Positions 1 through 6,216 are shown, numbered from the stretch's first letter. The stretch: DNA of 6,605 nt from Nostoc sp. GT001 (GCF_030382115.1 NZ_JAUDRJ010000003.1:3971439-3978043); one strand, 5' to 3'. Made by a program: numbers and translations. The notes: generated by a model not told the origin, from the letters alone.

Positions 1-36
1 CCTTCTGCCTTACCCCAACCAAGATCACCAAAAGTT

Positions 37-57
37 GCCAAGAACCTTAATCTTGGC
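37..57. other. Short hairpin: 7-bp stem, 7-nt loop
   Basis: GCCAAGA (37-43) and TCTTGGC (51-57) are perfect inverted repeats around ACCTTAA. There is no following T-tract, so an intrinsic terminator is not supported. It lies about 125 bp upstream of the methyltransferase start, and its role is unknown. I see no gene in the remainder of 1-181, and no convincing -35/-10 pair. Confidence 0.35.
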
Positions 58-181
58 TCAAACCGATGATTGCAGGTCACTAGGAAAACGGGAGAGTAAT
101 ACCTACAACGGGTACGCCACCGCATCCATTTATGAGAACGCTATTTGCCCTATGCTAAAGCGGAAAGTAAAAACAACAGTT

Positions 182-1045
182 ATGAAATTTGCACAAAATC
201 TTACCCACCGCAAAGGCTTACTAAAAGCCCTGACTCTAGCAATCCTTGTATTAGCATCCGTAATGCCCCCAACTGTTCTAGCCAACGAGAGTAAAAAAGC
301 AACATTTAACAGCACAACCACGTTCCAAACCATACTCACCAGCAGTCATCGCTCCATTGCAAATCGTGACCGAGATAAGTACCGCCACCCAGCCCAGACC
401 CTCGAATTCTTCGGTCTGCGCCCAAATATGACTGTAGTTGAATTGTAGCCAGGGAGCGGCTGGTATACTGAGATATTAGCCCCATTTCTAGCGTCTAAGG
501 GACAACTCATAGTTACTAACTTGACTGCCAGCATGAGTAAACCCGCTTTGGCTTTCCAAGAGAAGCTGGCAGCTAATCGAGAGGTTTTTGGTAAGGTCAA
601 AGTCGCCCAAATCAATCCCCCAAATGAACTTACCCTAGCCCCAGATAACTCTGTGGATATAGTTGTTACCTTCCGTAATATTCACAACTGGGTCAAAGCT
701 GGCTATGACGAGCAGGTTTATGCGGCGGCTTATAAAGCACTCAAGCCAGGGGGCATCTTGGGAGTGGAAGAACACCGCGCCCTTGAGGGGACTTCTTTAG
801 AAGAGAGTATTAAAACTGGCTATATGTCTGAAGATGGGGTAATTGCTGCTGTGGAGAAAGCTGGCTTTAAATTGGTAGGTAAATCAGAGATTAATGCCAA
901 CCCAAAAGATACCAAGGACTATCCGGGCGGAGTTTGGACACTACCTCCAACCTTGAGCCAAGGTCAAAAAGATCGGCAACGCTTTCTGATCATTGGAGAG
1001 AGCGATCGCATGACCCTCAAGTTCATCAAACCCAAAGCCTCCTAA
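182..1045 (+). pseudogene. Exported class I SAM-methyltransferase-like protein (COG4798 type), interrupted by an in-frame TAG
   Basis: The reading frame runs 288 codons from ATG 182 to TAA 1043-1045, but TAG at 446-448 replaces codon 89. The N-terminus looks like a signal peptide: basic MKFAQNLTHRKG, a hydrophobic stretch (LTLAILVLASV), then an AxA-like TVLA-N cleavage site near residue 34. This favours the 182 start over ATG 152 or 35. After it come HPAQTLEFFGLRPNMTVVEL, the stop, then PGSGWYTEILAP, which together form the SAM-binding motif I region. Further conserved pieces are VDIVVTFRNIHNWV, LKPGGILGVEEHRA, GYMSEDGVIAAVEKAGF and GESDRMTLKF. From memory of the family the interrupted position is usually Trp (VVEIWPGGGWYTEILAP), so TGG to TAG is the simplest origin. 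No other lesion is visible, so the event looks recent, or it is a sequencing error. The substrate is unknown. It converges with the GTPase gene. Confidence 0.85.
446..448 (+). other. In-frame TAG (amber) codon splitting the methyltransferase
   Basis: The codons before it (GTT GAA TTG) and after it (CCA GGG AGC GGC TGG TAT) are in one frame and encode the two halves of the conserved SAM-binding loop. Changing one base would restore a tryptophan codon. No ribosome binding site marks an independent restart. The nearest downstream in-frame ATG is at 521, which would lack the signal peptide and motif I. Confidence 0.85.
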
Positions 1046-1392
1046 GAGGGGAACAGGGAGACAACTGTCGCCTTATGATATCATGTCCGGCTAATTAGTT
1101 ATAATTCCCAAATCTATGCAGAAAACCCAAAAATCCCTCCCCTCTGCGGTTTTAATGATAAGTCTTTAACCGGACATGATATGACATGAATAATTAGGGC
1201 TTGCTGAGGCGATCGCACAAATAGCAGCTTGACTCGCTGGAAAGCACAGGAGCATAATTTAACGTGAGTTCGACGGTTATAAAACGGCAAAAAGCTTGCT
1301 AGAGATGAAACAGAAGAAGTTGGGCAGGTGTTGCGTGCGATGGCTAAATGATTTGGGACTGCTTAACAGTAAGCACATTTATTTTTGAATTT
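1046..1392. other. Convergent intergenic region, no gene recognised
   Basis: The spacer lies between the ends of the methyltransferase and GTPase genes. It holds the MITE-like element (1081-1179), one HIP1 site (1209-1216), and a purine-rich stretch just after the methyltransferase stop. From about 1265 to 1386 one frame is open for about 40 codons (EFDGYKTAKSLLEMKQ and onward) but has a stop immediately upstream and no start with a ribosome binding site. I could not match it to a family. It may be a gene relic or simply noncoding. No strong terminator hairpin is visible for either gene. Confidence 0.6.
1081..1179. mobile_element. MITE-like element with TCATGTCCGG inverted ends and TA target duplication
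   Basis: TCATGTCCGG (1081-1090) is exactly inverted as CCGGACATGA (1170-1179), and after one mismatch TAA/TTA continues the match inward. TA flanks both ends (1079-1080 and 1180-1181). Counting the TA and flanking bases, 13 bp are perfectly inverted (1078-1090 with 1170-1182). The 99-bp interior has no coding capacity. Short length, matching termini and a TA duplication are the hallmarks of non-autonomous relatives of IS630/Tc1-mariner elements. The family assignment is inference from the TA alone. An alternative reading is a 4-bp ATAT duplication with slightly shorter ends. Confidence 0.65.
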
Positions 1393-2946
1393 TCAATTAT
1401 TTAATTCTTCATCATGTTCAACCACCTCAGATTTATCTTGTAATGGCTTCACTACCCGTGCGATCGCTTCCTGAATAAAAGCTTTAATAAATTCATCTCT
1501 GCGATTAATTTGAAACTGTCGCTGTACAACTTCCGTCATTCCACCATCACCCCAATCTTGGTCATGACGAAAATATTCAATGAAACTTTTACCAGCTATT
1601 CGCGTTAAATAAGCTGCTGTCACACCTTGAATTGCTCTACCAATAATGAAGGTGGCAACATTGAGTTGCAAGGCTGTAGATAATAATTGAATTGCTCCTT
1701 TAACAATGCCCAAACTGGCGATGGTTTTCGCTAAAGAAAGAGCTAATTCTCGTCCCCGTTCCATATTCAATTCACAGCCATACACTCTGCCAATTTCCAC
1801 AACCATTTGAGCGTTGACTGCGGCTGTCGCCAATAAATCTACAACTGGTATCGGCGTAACTGATACCACACCAGCACCAATCCATTGAAACCGTTCTACG
1901 ATTTTGTCAGCTTGACGGCGACGCTGCCCATCAATGAGTTTTCGCGCTTCGTCTCCCAATCGCAGAGATTGCAAAAGAATATTATCCGCCACCAAATCTT
2001 CACCCTCGGCTCGTAAAACAGCAGCCGTGCGCCGCAGCAAAGGCACAATATCGGGTTCAGGTTGGAAGGTTTCGCCAGTTTCTAGTTGTGCAGATTGGGG
2101 ATTAGCAGCGATCGCTACCACATCATTAGTAGCAATAAATCCCCGTACCCGTTGACGCAATCTCGCAAGGATGGATTCTTTATCTTCATCTGTATATAAA
2201 TCAGTTTTGTTGAGAACTAGGAGCGATCGCTTCCCAATTTCTGCCAACCCCCGCAACGGCTCATATTCTGAGCGTCGTAAATCATTATCTACTACAAACA
2301 ACAGTAAATCTGCTTCTGTCGCCAATTCTCGCGCCATTTGTTCCCGTTCCGTTCCCGCCACCCCTGCTTCTAAAATCCCCGGCGTATCCGTAATTAAAAT
2401 CTTGCGTTCTAATCCCTTCAACCGCAGACAATAGGTTTCTCCAACCTGAGTTGTACCCATCGGTGCATCCACCTGACCGACCATGCGTCCCATAATCGCA
2501 TTAACTAGGGAAGTTTTGCCAGCACTCCCCGTACCAAATACCACTACTTGAATTTCACCCCGTGCGAGGTTGGCTTCAATTTCTCGCGAGCGACTTAATA
2601 AAGCTTGGCGTGTGACTTCATCTTGAATTTGCGCTACCTGTTGCCGCACAGCCTGGAGAGTTGTAGAAGCAGCATCAGATTTAGCAGCCGGAATTTGTGC
2701 CGCAGTCGCTCGCTTCGGGTTACGGCGCGATCGCTTTTCCCCGGATCTAATCACCAATACATAATAAACAAAAGCGGCAACCAAGGCTCCAATCAGGATA
2801 ATCAGCAGCAACAGCAGCAAATTGCCTAGCAACGGCGAATAGGATAATTGCCAATAGAGGCGTGATAGGGAATCAATTAGCCATAGGGCTAGCCCCAAAA
2901 TGACGATCAGACCGACAATCAGCGTTACTATGCGTGACAGAGGCAT
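1393..2946 (-). CDS. Membrane-anchored Era/YcjF-like GTPase with C-terminal DUF697 domain
   Basis: This is an intact 517-residue protein. Two hydrophobic segments (about residues 6-25 and 38-66) anchor it in a membrane. A basic stretch (KRSRRNPKR) and a likely helical linker (about 95-130) follow. The GTPase domain shows the P-loop GTGSAGKT (138-145), a G2-like GTT (164-166), DTPG (187-190) and NKTD (246-249), with AAN (280-282) at the G5 position in place of SAx. Residues about 345-500 match DUF697 as found in YcjF-type proteins, including WIGAGVVSVTPIPVVDLLATAAVNAQMV in segments. It should bind and hydrolyse GTP at the membrane. The physiological partner is unknown for cyanobacterial members. 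The start is the first ATG and opens directly into the first membrane segment. There is no clear Shine-Dalgarno sequence. It is transcribed divergently from the oxygenase and nothing suggests an operon. The coding sequence contains four HIP1 sites, so it is resident rather than recently acquired. Confidence 0.9.
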   Translation of the reverse strand: MPLSRIVTLIVGLIVILGLALWLIDSLSRLYWQLSYSPLLGNLLLLLLIILIGALVAAFVYYVLVIRSGEKRSRRNPKRATAAQIPAAKSDAASTTLQAVRQQVAQIQDEVTRQALLSRSREIEANLARGEIQVVVFGTGSAGKTSLVNAIMGRMVGQVDAPMGTTQVGETYCLRLKGLERKILITDTPGILEAGVAGTEREQMARELATEADLLLFVVDNDLRRSEYEPLRGLAEIGKRSLLVLNKTDLYTDEDKESILARLRQRVRGFIATNDVVAIAANPQSAQLETGETFQPEPDIVPLLRRTAAVLRAEGEDLVADNILLQSLRLGDEARKLIDGQRRRQADKIVERFQWIGAGVVSVTPIPVVDLLATAAVNAQMVVEIGRVYGCELNMERGRELALSLAKTIASLGIVKGAIQLLSTALQLNVATFIIGRAIQGVTAAYLTRIAGKSFIEYFRHDQDWGDGGMTEVVQRQFQINRRDEFIKAFIQEAIARVVKPLQDKSEVVEHDEELNN

Positions 2947-3044
2947 GGCTGGGAAGGTTTAGTAAGTATTCAGTAGGCAGATGCTTCTAATCTTAATAGT
3001 TTCAGCATTTTTTACCAGAGTAGTGAGAAGGAGGCAGAGGAGCA

Positions 3045-3068
3045 GGGGGGCAGAGGGGCAAGGGTGGG
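3045..3068 (+). other. Potential G-quadruplex tract
   Basis: Four G-runs (3045-3050, 3055-3058, 3062-3064, 3066-3068) are separated by loops of 4, 3 and 1 bases. This satisfies the usual G3+N1-7 pattern on the + strand. It lies about 100 bp upstream of the GTPase start and 120 bp upstream of the oxygenase ATG. Similar G-rich spacers are common in Nostoc-type genomes, so function is not implied. Confidence 0.5.
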
Positions 3069-3127
3069 AGAAAAGAGACTTTCCTGATAAATCAACAATG
3101 CTTACTCCATTTTTTGCATCTTTAAAA

Positions 3128-3153
3128 AATTGCAACAATGTAAAAATGCAATT
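3128..3153. promoter_or_regulatory. Dyad AATTGCA-N12-TGCAATT upstream of the oxygenase
   Basis: A perfect 7-bp inverted repeat (3128-3134 and 3147-3153) has a 12-base spacer and ends 33 bp before ATG 3187. Position and geometry suit a regulator site or an mRNA hairpin. The surroundings are AT-rich, so chance is a real alternative. Confidence 0.3.
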
Positions 3154-3186
3154 GTCTACATTATCAATATTTCCAGAAGTTTTAGT

Positions 3187-3253
3187 ATGCATACTATTAC
3201 CAAAAAGTCAATAAATAATTCTTGGGCTGGTGCGATCGCAGAACCAAGCAAAA
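3187..3253 (+). pseudogene. Displaced N-terminus of the carotenoid oxygenase (frameshifted 5' end)
   Basis: From ATG 3187 the frame reads MHTITKKSINNSWAGAIAEP then SK, ending at the AAAA run 3250-3253. In related cyanobacterial oxygenases I recall a SWAGAIAxPxKEFPLT-like stretch, and the continuation EFPLTQL is found one frame away starting at 3254. Removing one A from the run joins the two into one uninterrupted protein. An AGAAG lies 9 bases before this ATG, whereas the alternative GTG at 3230 has no ribosome binding site. The original start was therefore probably 3187. The extra A may be a real mutation, slippage-prone expression, or a homopolymer sequencing error. Confidence 0.7.
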
Positions 3254-4642
3254 GAATTTCCCCTTACTCAACTGTCAATTATTTCTGGCAAAATTCCAGA
3301 TGGCTTGCGTGGCACTCTTTACCGCAATGGTCCTGCACGCCTAGAACGCGGTGGCGCTCGTGTCGGACACTGGTTTGATGGAGACGGGGCAATTCTCGGC
3401 GTTCATTTCACAGATGCAGGAGCTACCGGAGTCTATCGCTATGTGCAAACAGCAGAATATCTAGCTGAAACTCAAGCGGATAGGTTTCTTTATGGTGTCT
3501 ATGGGATGCATACGCCAGGCCCCATCTGGAAGCGCTGGGGCCAACAGATGAAGAATGCAGCGAATACCTCAGTGTTGGCATTACCTGATAAATTATTGGC
3601 TTTATGGGAACCAACCAATCCCTACGCCCTTGATTTGCAAACTTTAGAAACGAAGGGATTGGATGATTTAGGTGCTTTGGATAACGGATTACCTTATTCT
3701 GCTCATTACAAGCGTGATGCACAAACAGGCGAGATTTTTAACTTTGGAATCAGTATCGGAAGTTCTGTACAACTGAATCTCTACAAAAGTGATGCTACTG
3801 GCAAAATCATCCAAAAAACTGCTTTTAAGCTAGATCGCTGCTCTATAATACATGATTTTGTTTTAACTCAAAGGTATCTGGTGTTTTTCATGCCACCGAT
3901 GCGGATGAAAACACTATCAGTCATTCTTGGTCTGACTACCTTTAGTGAATCTCTGTTATGGGAACCTAAATTAGGAACCCAGGTGTTAATCTTCGATCGC
4001 GAAAACTTATCTTTAGTGAGTCGTGGTGAAACCGATGCCTGGTTTAATTGGCATTTTGGCAATGGCTATGAAGATGAACACGGTTCCGTGATTCTGGATA
4101 TGGTACGATATGCAGATTTTCACCAAACTAATGAGTATCTCAGAGAATTTGCAACTGGTGAGACGCACACAGTAAGTAAAGGAACATTGTGGCAAGTGCG
4201 CCTCAATCCTCAAACTGGTAAAGTGACAGCAATACAGGAAGTTGTCAACCGCAAGTGTGAATTTCCCAGCGTGCAGCCATGCCTACGGCGGCAAGCTACG
4301 CAAGTTGGGCAACCTTGGCGTTATACTTACATATTATTAATGCCCCAAAGAACGAATACAGATAAAGAATTGTTCAGTGCGATCGCCCGCTTCGACTACA
4401 AAACCGAAACCCTCACTGAAGCAGACTTAGGCGAAAACCGCTATCCTTCAGAACCCATCTACGCCGAAGATGCCCAAAACCCTGAGCAAGGCTGGGTGCT
4501 AACTGTTGTATACGATGGTAATTCTCATAGTAGTGAAGTTTGGGTATTTGATAGCGATCGTCTGGATGAAGAACCAGTTTGCAAACTAGGATTACCTAGC
4601 GTTATTCCCCACAGTTTCCACGGCACTTGGAACCCAGCTTAA
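3230..4642 (+). CDS. Carotenoid oxygenase (apocarotenoid 15,15'-oxygenase type, retinal-forming)
   Basis: This is the main open frame of 470 codons, opening at GTG 3230 inside a HIP1 site. The real start is probably ATG 3187, one frame away. Members cleave a double bond of carotenoids or apocarotenals with O2 at a non-haem Fe(II), giving retinal in the case of Synechocystis ACO. The four iron-binding histidines are present: H159 (SAHY), H208 (IIHDF), H275 (NWHFGN) and H464 (SFHGTW). The second-shell glutamates are E127 (LALWE), E344 (RKCEFP) and E408 (SEPIYA). The N-terminal signature GLRGTLYRNGPARLERGG (26-42) is intact. Length fits ACO (about 490 residues) once the displaced 22 codons are added. 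Residues 351-357 (CLRRQAT) are encoded by a short dispersed repeat. The catalytic core is otherwise complete, so the GTG-started protein might still fold. Exact substrate is inferred from family only. Confidence 0.85.
   Translation: MRSQNQAKEFPLTQLSIISGKIPDGLRGTLYRNGPARLERGGARVGHWFDGDGAILGVHFTDAGATGVYRYVQTAEYLAETQADRFLYGVYGMHTPGPIWKRWGQQMKNAANTSVLALPDKLLALWEPTNPYALDLQTLETKGLDDLGALDNGLPYSAHYKRDAQTGEIFNFGISIGSSVQLNLYKSDATGKIIQKTAFKLDRCSIIHDFVLTQRYLVFFMPPMRMKTLSVILGLTTFSESLLWEPKLGTQVLIFDRENLSLVSRGETDAWFNWHFGNGYEDEHGSVILDMVRYADFHQTNEYLREFATGETHTVSKGTLWQVRLNPQTGKVTAIQEVVNRKCEFPSVQPCLRRQATQVGQPWRYTYILLMPQRTNTDKELFSAIARFDYKTETLTEADLGENRYPSEPIYAEDAQNPEQGWVLTVVYDGNSHSSEVWVFDSDRLDEEPVCKLGLPSVIPHSFHGTWNPA
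4279..4301. repeat. Small dispersed repeat (SDR-type) inside the oxygenase gene
   Basis: The 23-bp segment with core CTACGGCGGCAAGCTACGC matches, from memory, a GC-rich short repeat scattered through Nostoc and Anabaena genomes; its complement begins GCGTAGCTTGCCGCCGTAGG. Such elements were described as small dispersed repeats. Here it is read in frame as CLRRQAT between CEFPSVQP and QVGQPWRY, where Synechocystis ACO has only a couple of residues. It therefore adds about six residues in a surface-loop-like position without breaking the frame. Confidence 0.65.
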
Positions 4643-4725
4643 CAATTTGGGGAAGAAGCAGGGGAGTAGGGGAGACAAGGGGACAAGTTGACATCCTCAC
4701 CGACCTAAAGGCGCTCTTAAGAAGG
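4643..4725. other. G-rich spacer and possible relic of an IS200/IS605-type end
   Basis: Directly after the oxygenase stop, four GGGG runs (4649, 4661, 4669, 4679) recur every 8-12 bases. The segment 4688-4712 (TTGACATCCTCACCGACCTAAAGGCG region) resembles the TTGACATCCTCCCCGCC-CTAAAG-hairpin sequence that I recall at ends of tnpB-carrying IS200/IS605 elements. Here the hairpin arms are degenerate and no tnpA or tnpB remains. Family recognition is from memory and tentative. Confidence 0.35.
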
Positions 4726-4758
4726 AGTAATGAGTAATAAGTAATAAGTAATGAGTAA
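4726..4758 (+). repeat. Heptanucleotide tandem array (AGTAATR), left part
   Basis: Successive 7-mers are AGTAATG, AGTAATA, AGTAATA, AGTAATG, then AGTAA cut by the insertion sequence. This is the style of the short tandemly repeated heptamers of heterocyst-forming cyanobacteria. The opposite-strand arm is at 6234-6256. Confidence 0.8.
4753..4758. repeat. Target site duplication GAGTAA, left copy
   Basis: GAGTAA directly abuts the left inverted repeat and is identical to 6211-6216 abutting the right one. Because the sequence lies in a repetitive array, the length of 6 bp is the maximum exact match rather than a proven duplication length. Confidence 0.75.
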
Positions 4759-4782
4759 CAATACCTCTGCCAATTTACGAGG
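4759..4782 (+). repeat. Left terminal inverted repeat of the insertion sequence
   Basis: It begins CAATACCT, then GCCAA, TA and GAGG at the same spacing as the complement of 6187-6210, giving 19 identical positions of 24. The outer eight bases match perfectly. The transposase stop codon (4775-4777) lies inside it. Confidence 0.8.
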
Positions 4783-6115
4783 GTTCAACGCCAGTGGAAA
4801 CGGGATGAATACGTCCTAAAGAAGTAAGCTTGGCAAAAATCTGGGTTAATAAAATAGGCTCAGGGATTTCGGGAAGCATTTTTAACATTTCACGAACATA
4901 TCGAAAACCACGATGGTAAGCCTTAAGGTCAATAATGCCAGAACCGGGATTGAGTTGCTGGAAATCAGCGAGAAGATGGTGGGATAAATTGACCATAAAA
5001 AATGCTAAATTAGAAGCATTAGTCACGGCAGTTTGGCTCAGGTTCATAAAATCTTCCAATCCCCAAAACTGCTTGGCATCCCTAAAATTAAACTCGATTT
5101 GGAAACGGAGTTTGTAATAGTCGATAATTTTTTCAAATGACAGAGTTAGGTCGCTAGAAAAAATAATTACATGGCTGCAAGCATTAGTTTTAAGATTGGT
5201 TTTGACCAAAATCACTACATTGAGAGCTTGGGCAAATTCTTTGTGAATAAGAGTGGCTTGATAAATATCAGTTTGAATATCATCCTCAATAGCACTTTTA
5301 CATAAGTATTTGTCAGGTATATTACGATAGTCTAGCTTATCACCGTATTTACGACGAGAGCGCTTACTGGAGTCAGGATTTTCATAAGGGAAGTATAATG
5401 CTGAATCATGGCGCAATTTGGAAATTATCTGCAAGTTGACAAGACGTGCCATCTGCAAAGCATTGTTGTTACCAAAATGACCATCTACTACCAAGTAGGT
5501 GAGGGAAATAGAGTTAGCTAATAACTTGAATAGTGAACCAATCATTTTCTGAATTAGTATTAATTCAGATGTTAATATCACTTCCTTTTTATTTTTGTTT
5601 TTACTTCCTTTTGGTCGTCCACGCCCACGCTTTTCTTTTTTGTTTGGTTTTTCGATTGTCGAGGTACTTTTTGTTTGAGTATCTTTCTTTATTACCTGTT
5701 CTATCTGAATCGGAAACGAGTGCCTCTGTTCAACACTCACTAATGATAATACAAAGAAAGATAATCCTGATATCGGTTTATTGGCTAGGCTAGAAAAGAA
5801 TCTATCTAATCCATAAGTCTTTTTACCCGATTTACTGACTACAACTTCATCTCCTGCAAGCAAATATACCTCATTCGCACGGAACAAATGCTTGCGGAAA
5901 AATAGCCAAAACAATGTAGCCCAAGGTATTACTGTATGAAAAAACCGCAACATCGTCCGATAACTACCACCAATGCCTGCCCAACGGGAAATTCCCAACA
6001 TCGTGACTCGTCCGCTCATCGCTAACATAGCCAGGATTATCTGGTTCAATTGCCGCATCGTCGTAGCGTTTATCTGCGGTAGCAAGCATTGTAGCAGTGA
6101 TAAGATATCGGACAT
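4775..6115 (-). CDS. IS4-superfamily DDE transposase with AT-hook-like insert
   Basis: This 446-residue transposase spans nearly the whole insertion sequence. The catalytic triad is readable: D89 (LLAGDEVVVSKSGKKTYGLD), D211 (YLVVDGHFGN) and E341. E341 sits in an exact Y-(2)-R-(3)-E-(6)-K signature (Y334, R337, E341, K348) typical of IS4-type enzymes. The N-terminal part (about 1-80) is probably the end-binding domain. Between the first and second Asp, residues 145-177 are lysine-rich and include GRGRPKGSKN (164-173), an AT-hook-like minor-groove motif with core R165-P168. It should cut and join the element's ends as a DNA-bound oligomer. The start is the first ATG in frame, and no clear Shine-Dalgarno is visible. 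Nothing is truncated. I cannot name the IS subgroup; IS4, ISH3-like or IS1634-like groups are candidates. Confidence 0.88.
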   Translation of the reverse strand: MSDILSLLQCLLPQINATTMRQLNQIILAMLAMSGRVTMLGISRWAGIGGSYRTMLRFFHTVIPWATLFWLFFRKHLFRANEVYLLAGDEVVVSKSGKKTYGLDRFFSSLANKPISGLSFFVLSLVSVEQRHSFPIQIEQVIKKDTQTKSTSTIEKPNKKEKRGRGRPKGSKNKNKKEVILTSELILIQKMIGSLFKLLANSISLTYLVVDGHFGNNNALQMARLVNLQIISKLRHDSALYFPYENPDSSKRSRRKYGDKLDYRNIPDKYLCKSAIEDDIQTDIYQATLIHKEFAQALNVVILVKTNLKTNACSHVIIFSSDLTLSFEKIIDYYKLRFQIEFNFRDAKQFWGLEDFMNLSQTAVTNASNLAFFMVNLSHHLLADFQQLNPGSGIIDLKAYHRGFRYVREMLKMLPEIPEPILLTQIFAKLTSLGRIHPVSTGVEPS

Positions 6116-6186
6116 GGGCTGATTGTAGTTTTTGAGTTGTCGTTGTGAGAGACAATAACTCTACTACATCGGCCCTCTCTCCTCAT

Positions 6187-6210
6187 CCTCTTATTTTGGC
6201 TAAGGTATTG
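6187..6210 (-). repeat. Right terminal inverted repeat of the insertion sequence
   Basis: Read on the minus strand it begins CAATACCT and ends AAGAGG, matching the left repeat at 19 of 24 positions. It lies upstream of the transposase gene. Confidence 0.8.
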
Positions 6211-6216
6211 GAGTAA
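6211..6216. repeat. Target site duplication GAGTAA, right copy
   Basis: Identical to 4753-4758 and immediately outside the right inverted repeat. Confidence 0.75.

Larger units (their letters stand above)
2947..3186. promoter_or_regulatory. Divergent intergenic region between GTPase and carotenoid oxygenase
   Basis: This 240-bp spacer must hold the promoters for both flanking genes. It contains a G-rich purine tract (about 3021-3078) and an AT-rich segment (3110-3186) with a dyad. I could not assign a convincing -35/-10 pair to either gene. The short open frames here are low-complexity and not credible genes. Confidence 0.5.
1002..4386. repeat. Eight HIP1 octamers (GCGATCGC)
   Basis: Copies lie at 1002-1009, 1209-1216, 1460-1467, 2108-2115, 2223-2230, 2727-2734, 3232-3239 and 4379-4386. 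HIP1 is the over-represented palindrome of many cyanobacterial chromosomes. None occurs in the 2.2 kb to the right of 4386, where the insertion sequences lie, which fits a foreign origin for that part. Confidence 0.9.
4759..6210. mobile_element. Complete 1452-bp DDE (IS4-superfamily) insertion sequence
   Basis: The element is bounded by imperfect 24-bp inverted repeats and by a GAGTAA direct repeat on each side, and encodes one full-length transposase on the minus strand. The left repeat overlaps the end of the transposase gene, so the element is very compact on that side. About 70 bp separate the transposase start from the right repeat. Intact ends, duplication and ORF suggest a recent and possibly still active copy. 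It carries no HIP1 site and no passenger gene. Confidence 0.85.

Noticed and set aside
37..57. Hairpin as a terminator of an upstream gene
   Set aside because: The stem is not followed by a T-run and is not especially GC-rich.
35..181. Upstream extension of the methyltransferase frame from ATG 35
   Set aside because: The sequence before 182 has no family similarity and would bury the signal peptide. ATG 182 opens directly into a good signal sequence.
446..448. Recoded amino acid (pyrrolysine or similar) at the TAG codon
   Set aside because: Cyanobacteria are not known to use pyrrolysine and the family has Trp here. A mutation or read error is simpler.
1265..1386. Small gene in the convergent spacer
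   Set aside because: There is no start with a ribosome binding site, a stop lies just upstream, and no family is recognised. It is noted only as a possible relic.
1934..2829. Plus-strand open frames within the GTPase gene
   Set aside because: They are antisense shadows of a well-supported GTPase with all G motifs, rich in Ser and Arg and without recognisable domains.
2959..3214. Open frames on both strands in the divergent spacer
   Set aside because: They are low-complexity translations of the G-rich tract and AT-rich DNA. Only the part from 3187 makes sense, as the displaced oxygenase N-terminus.
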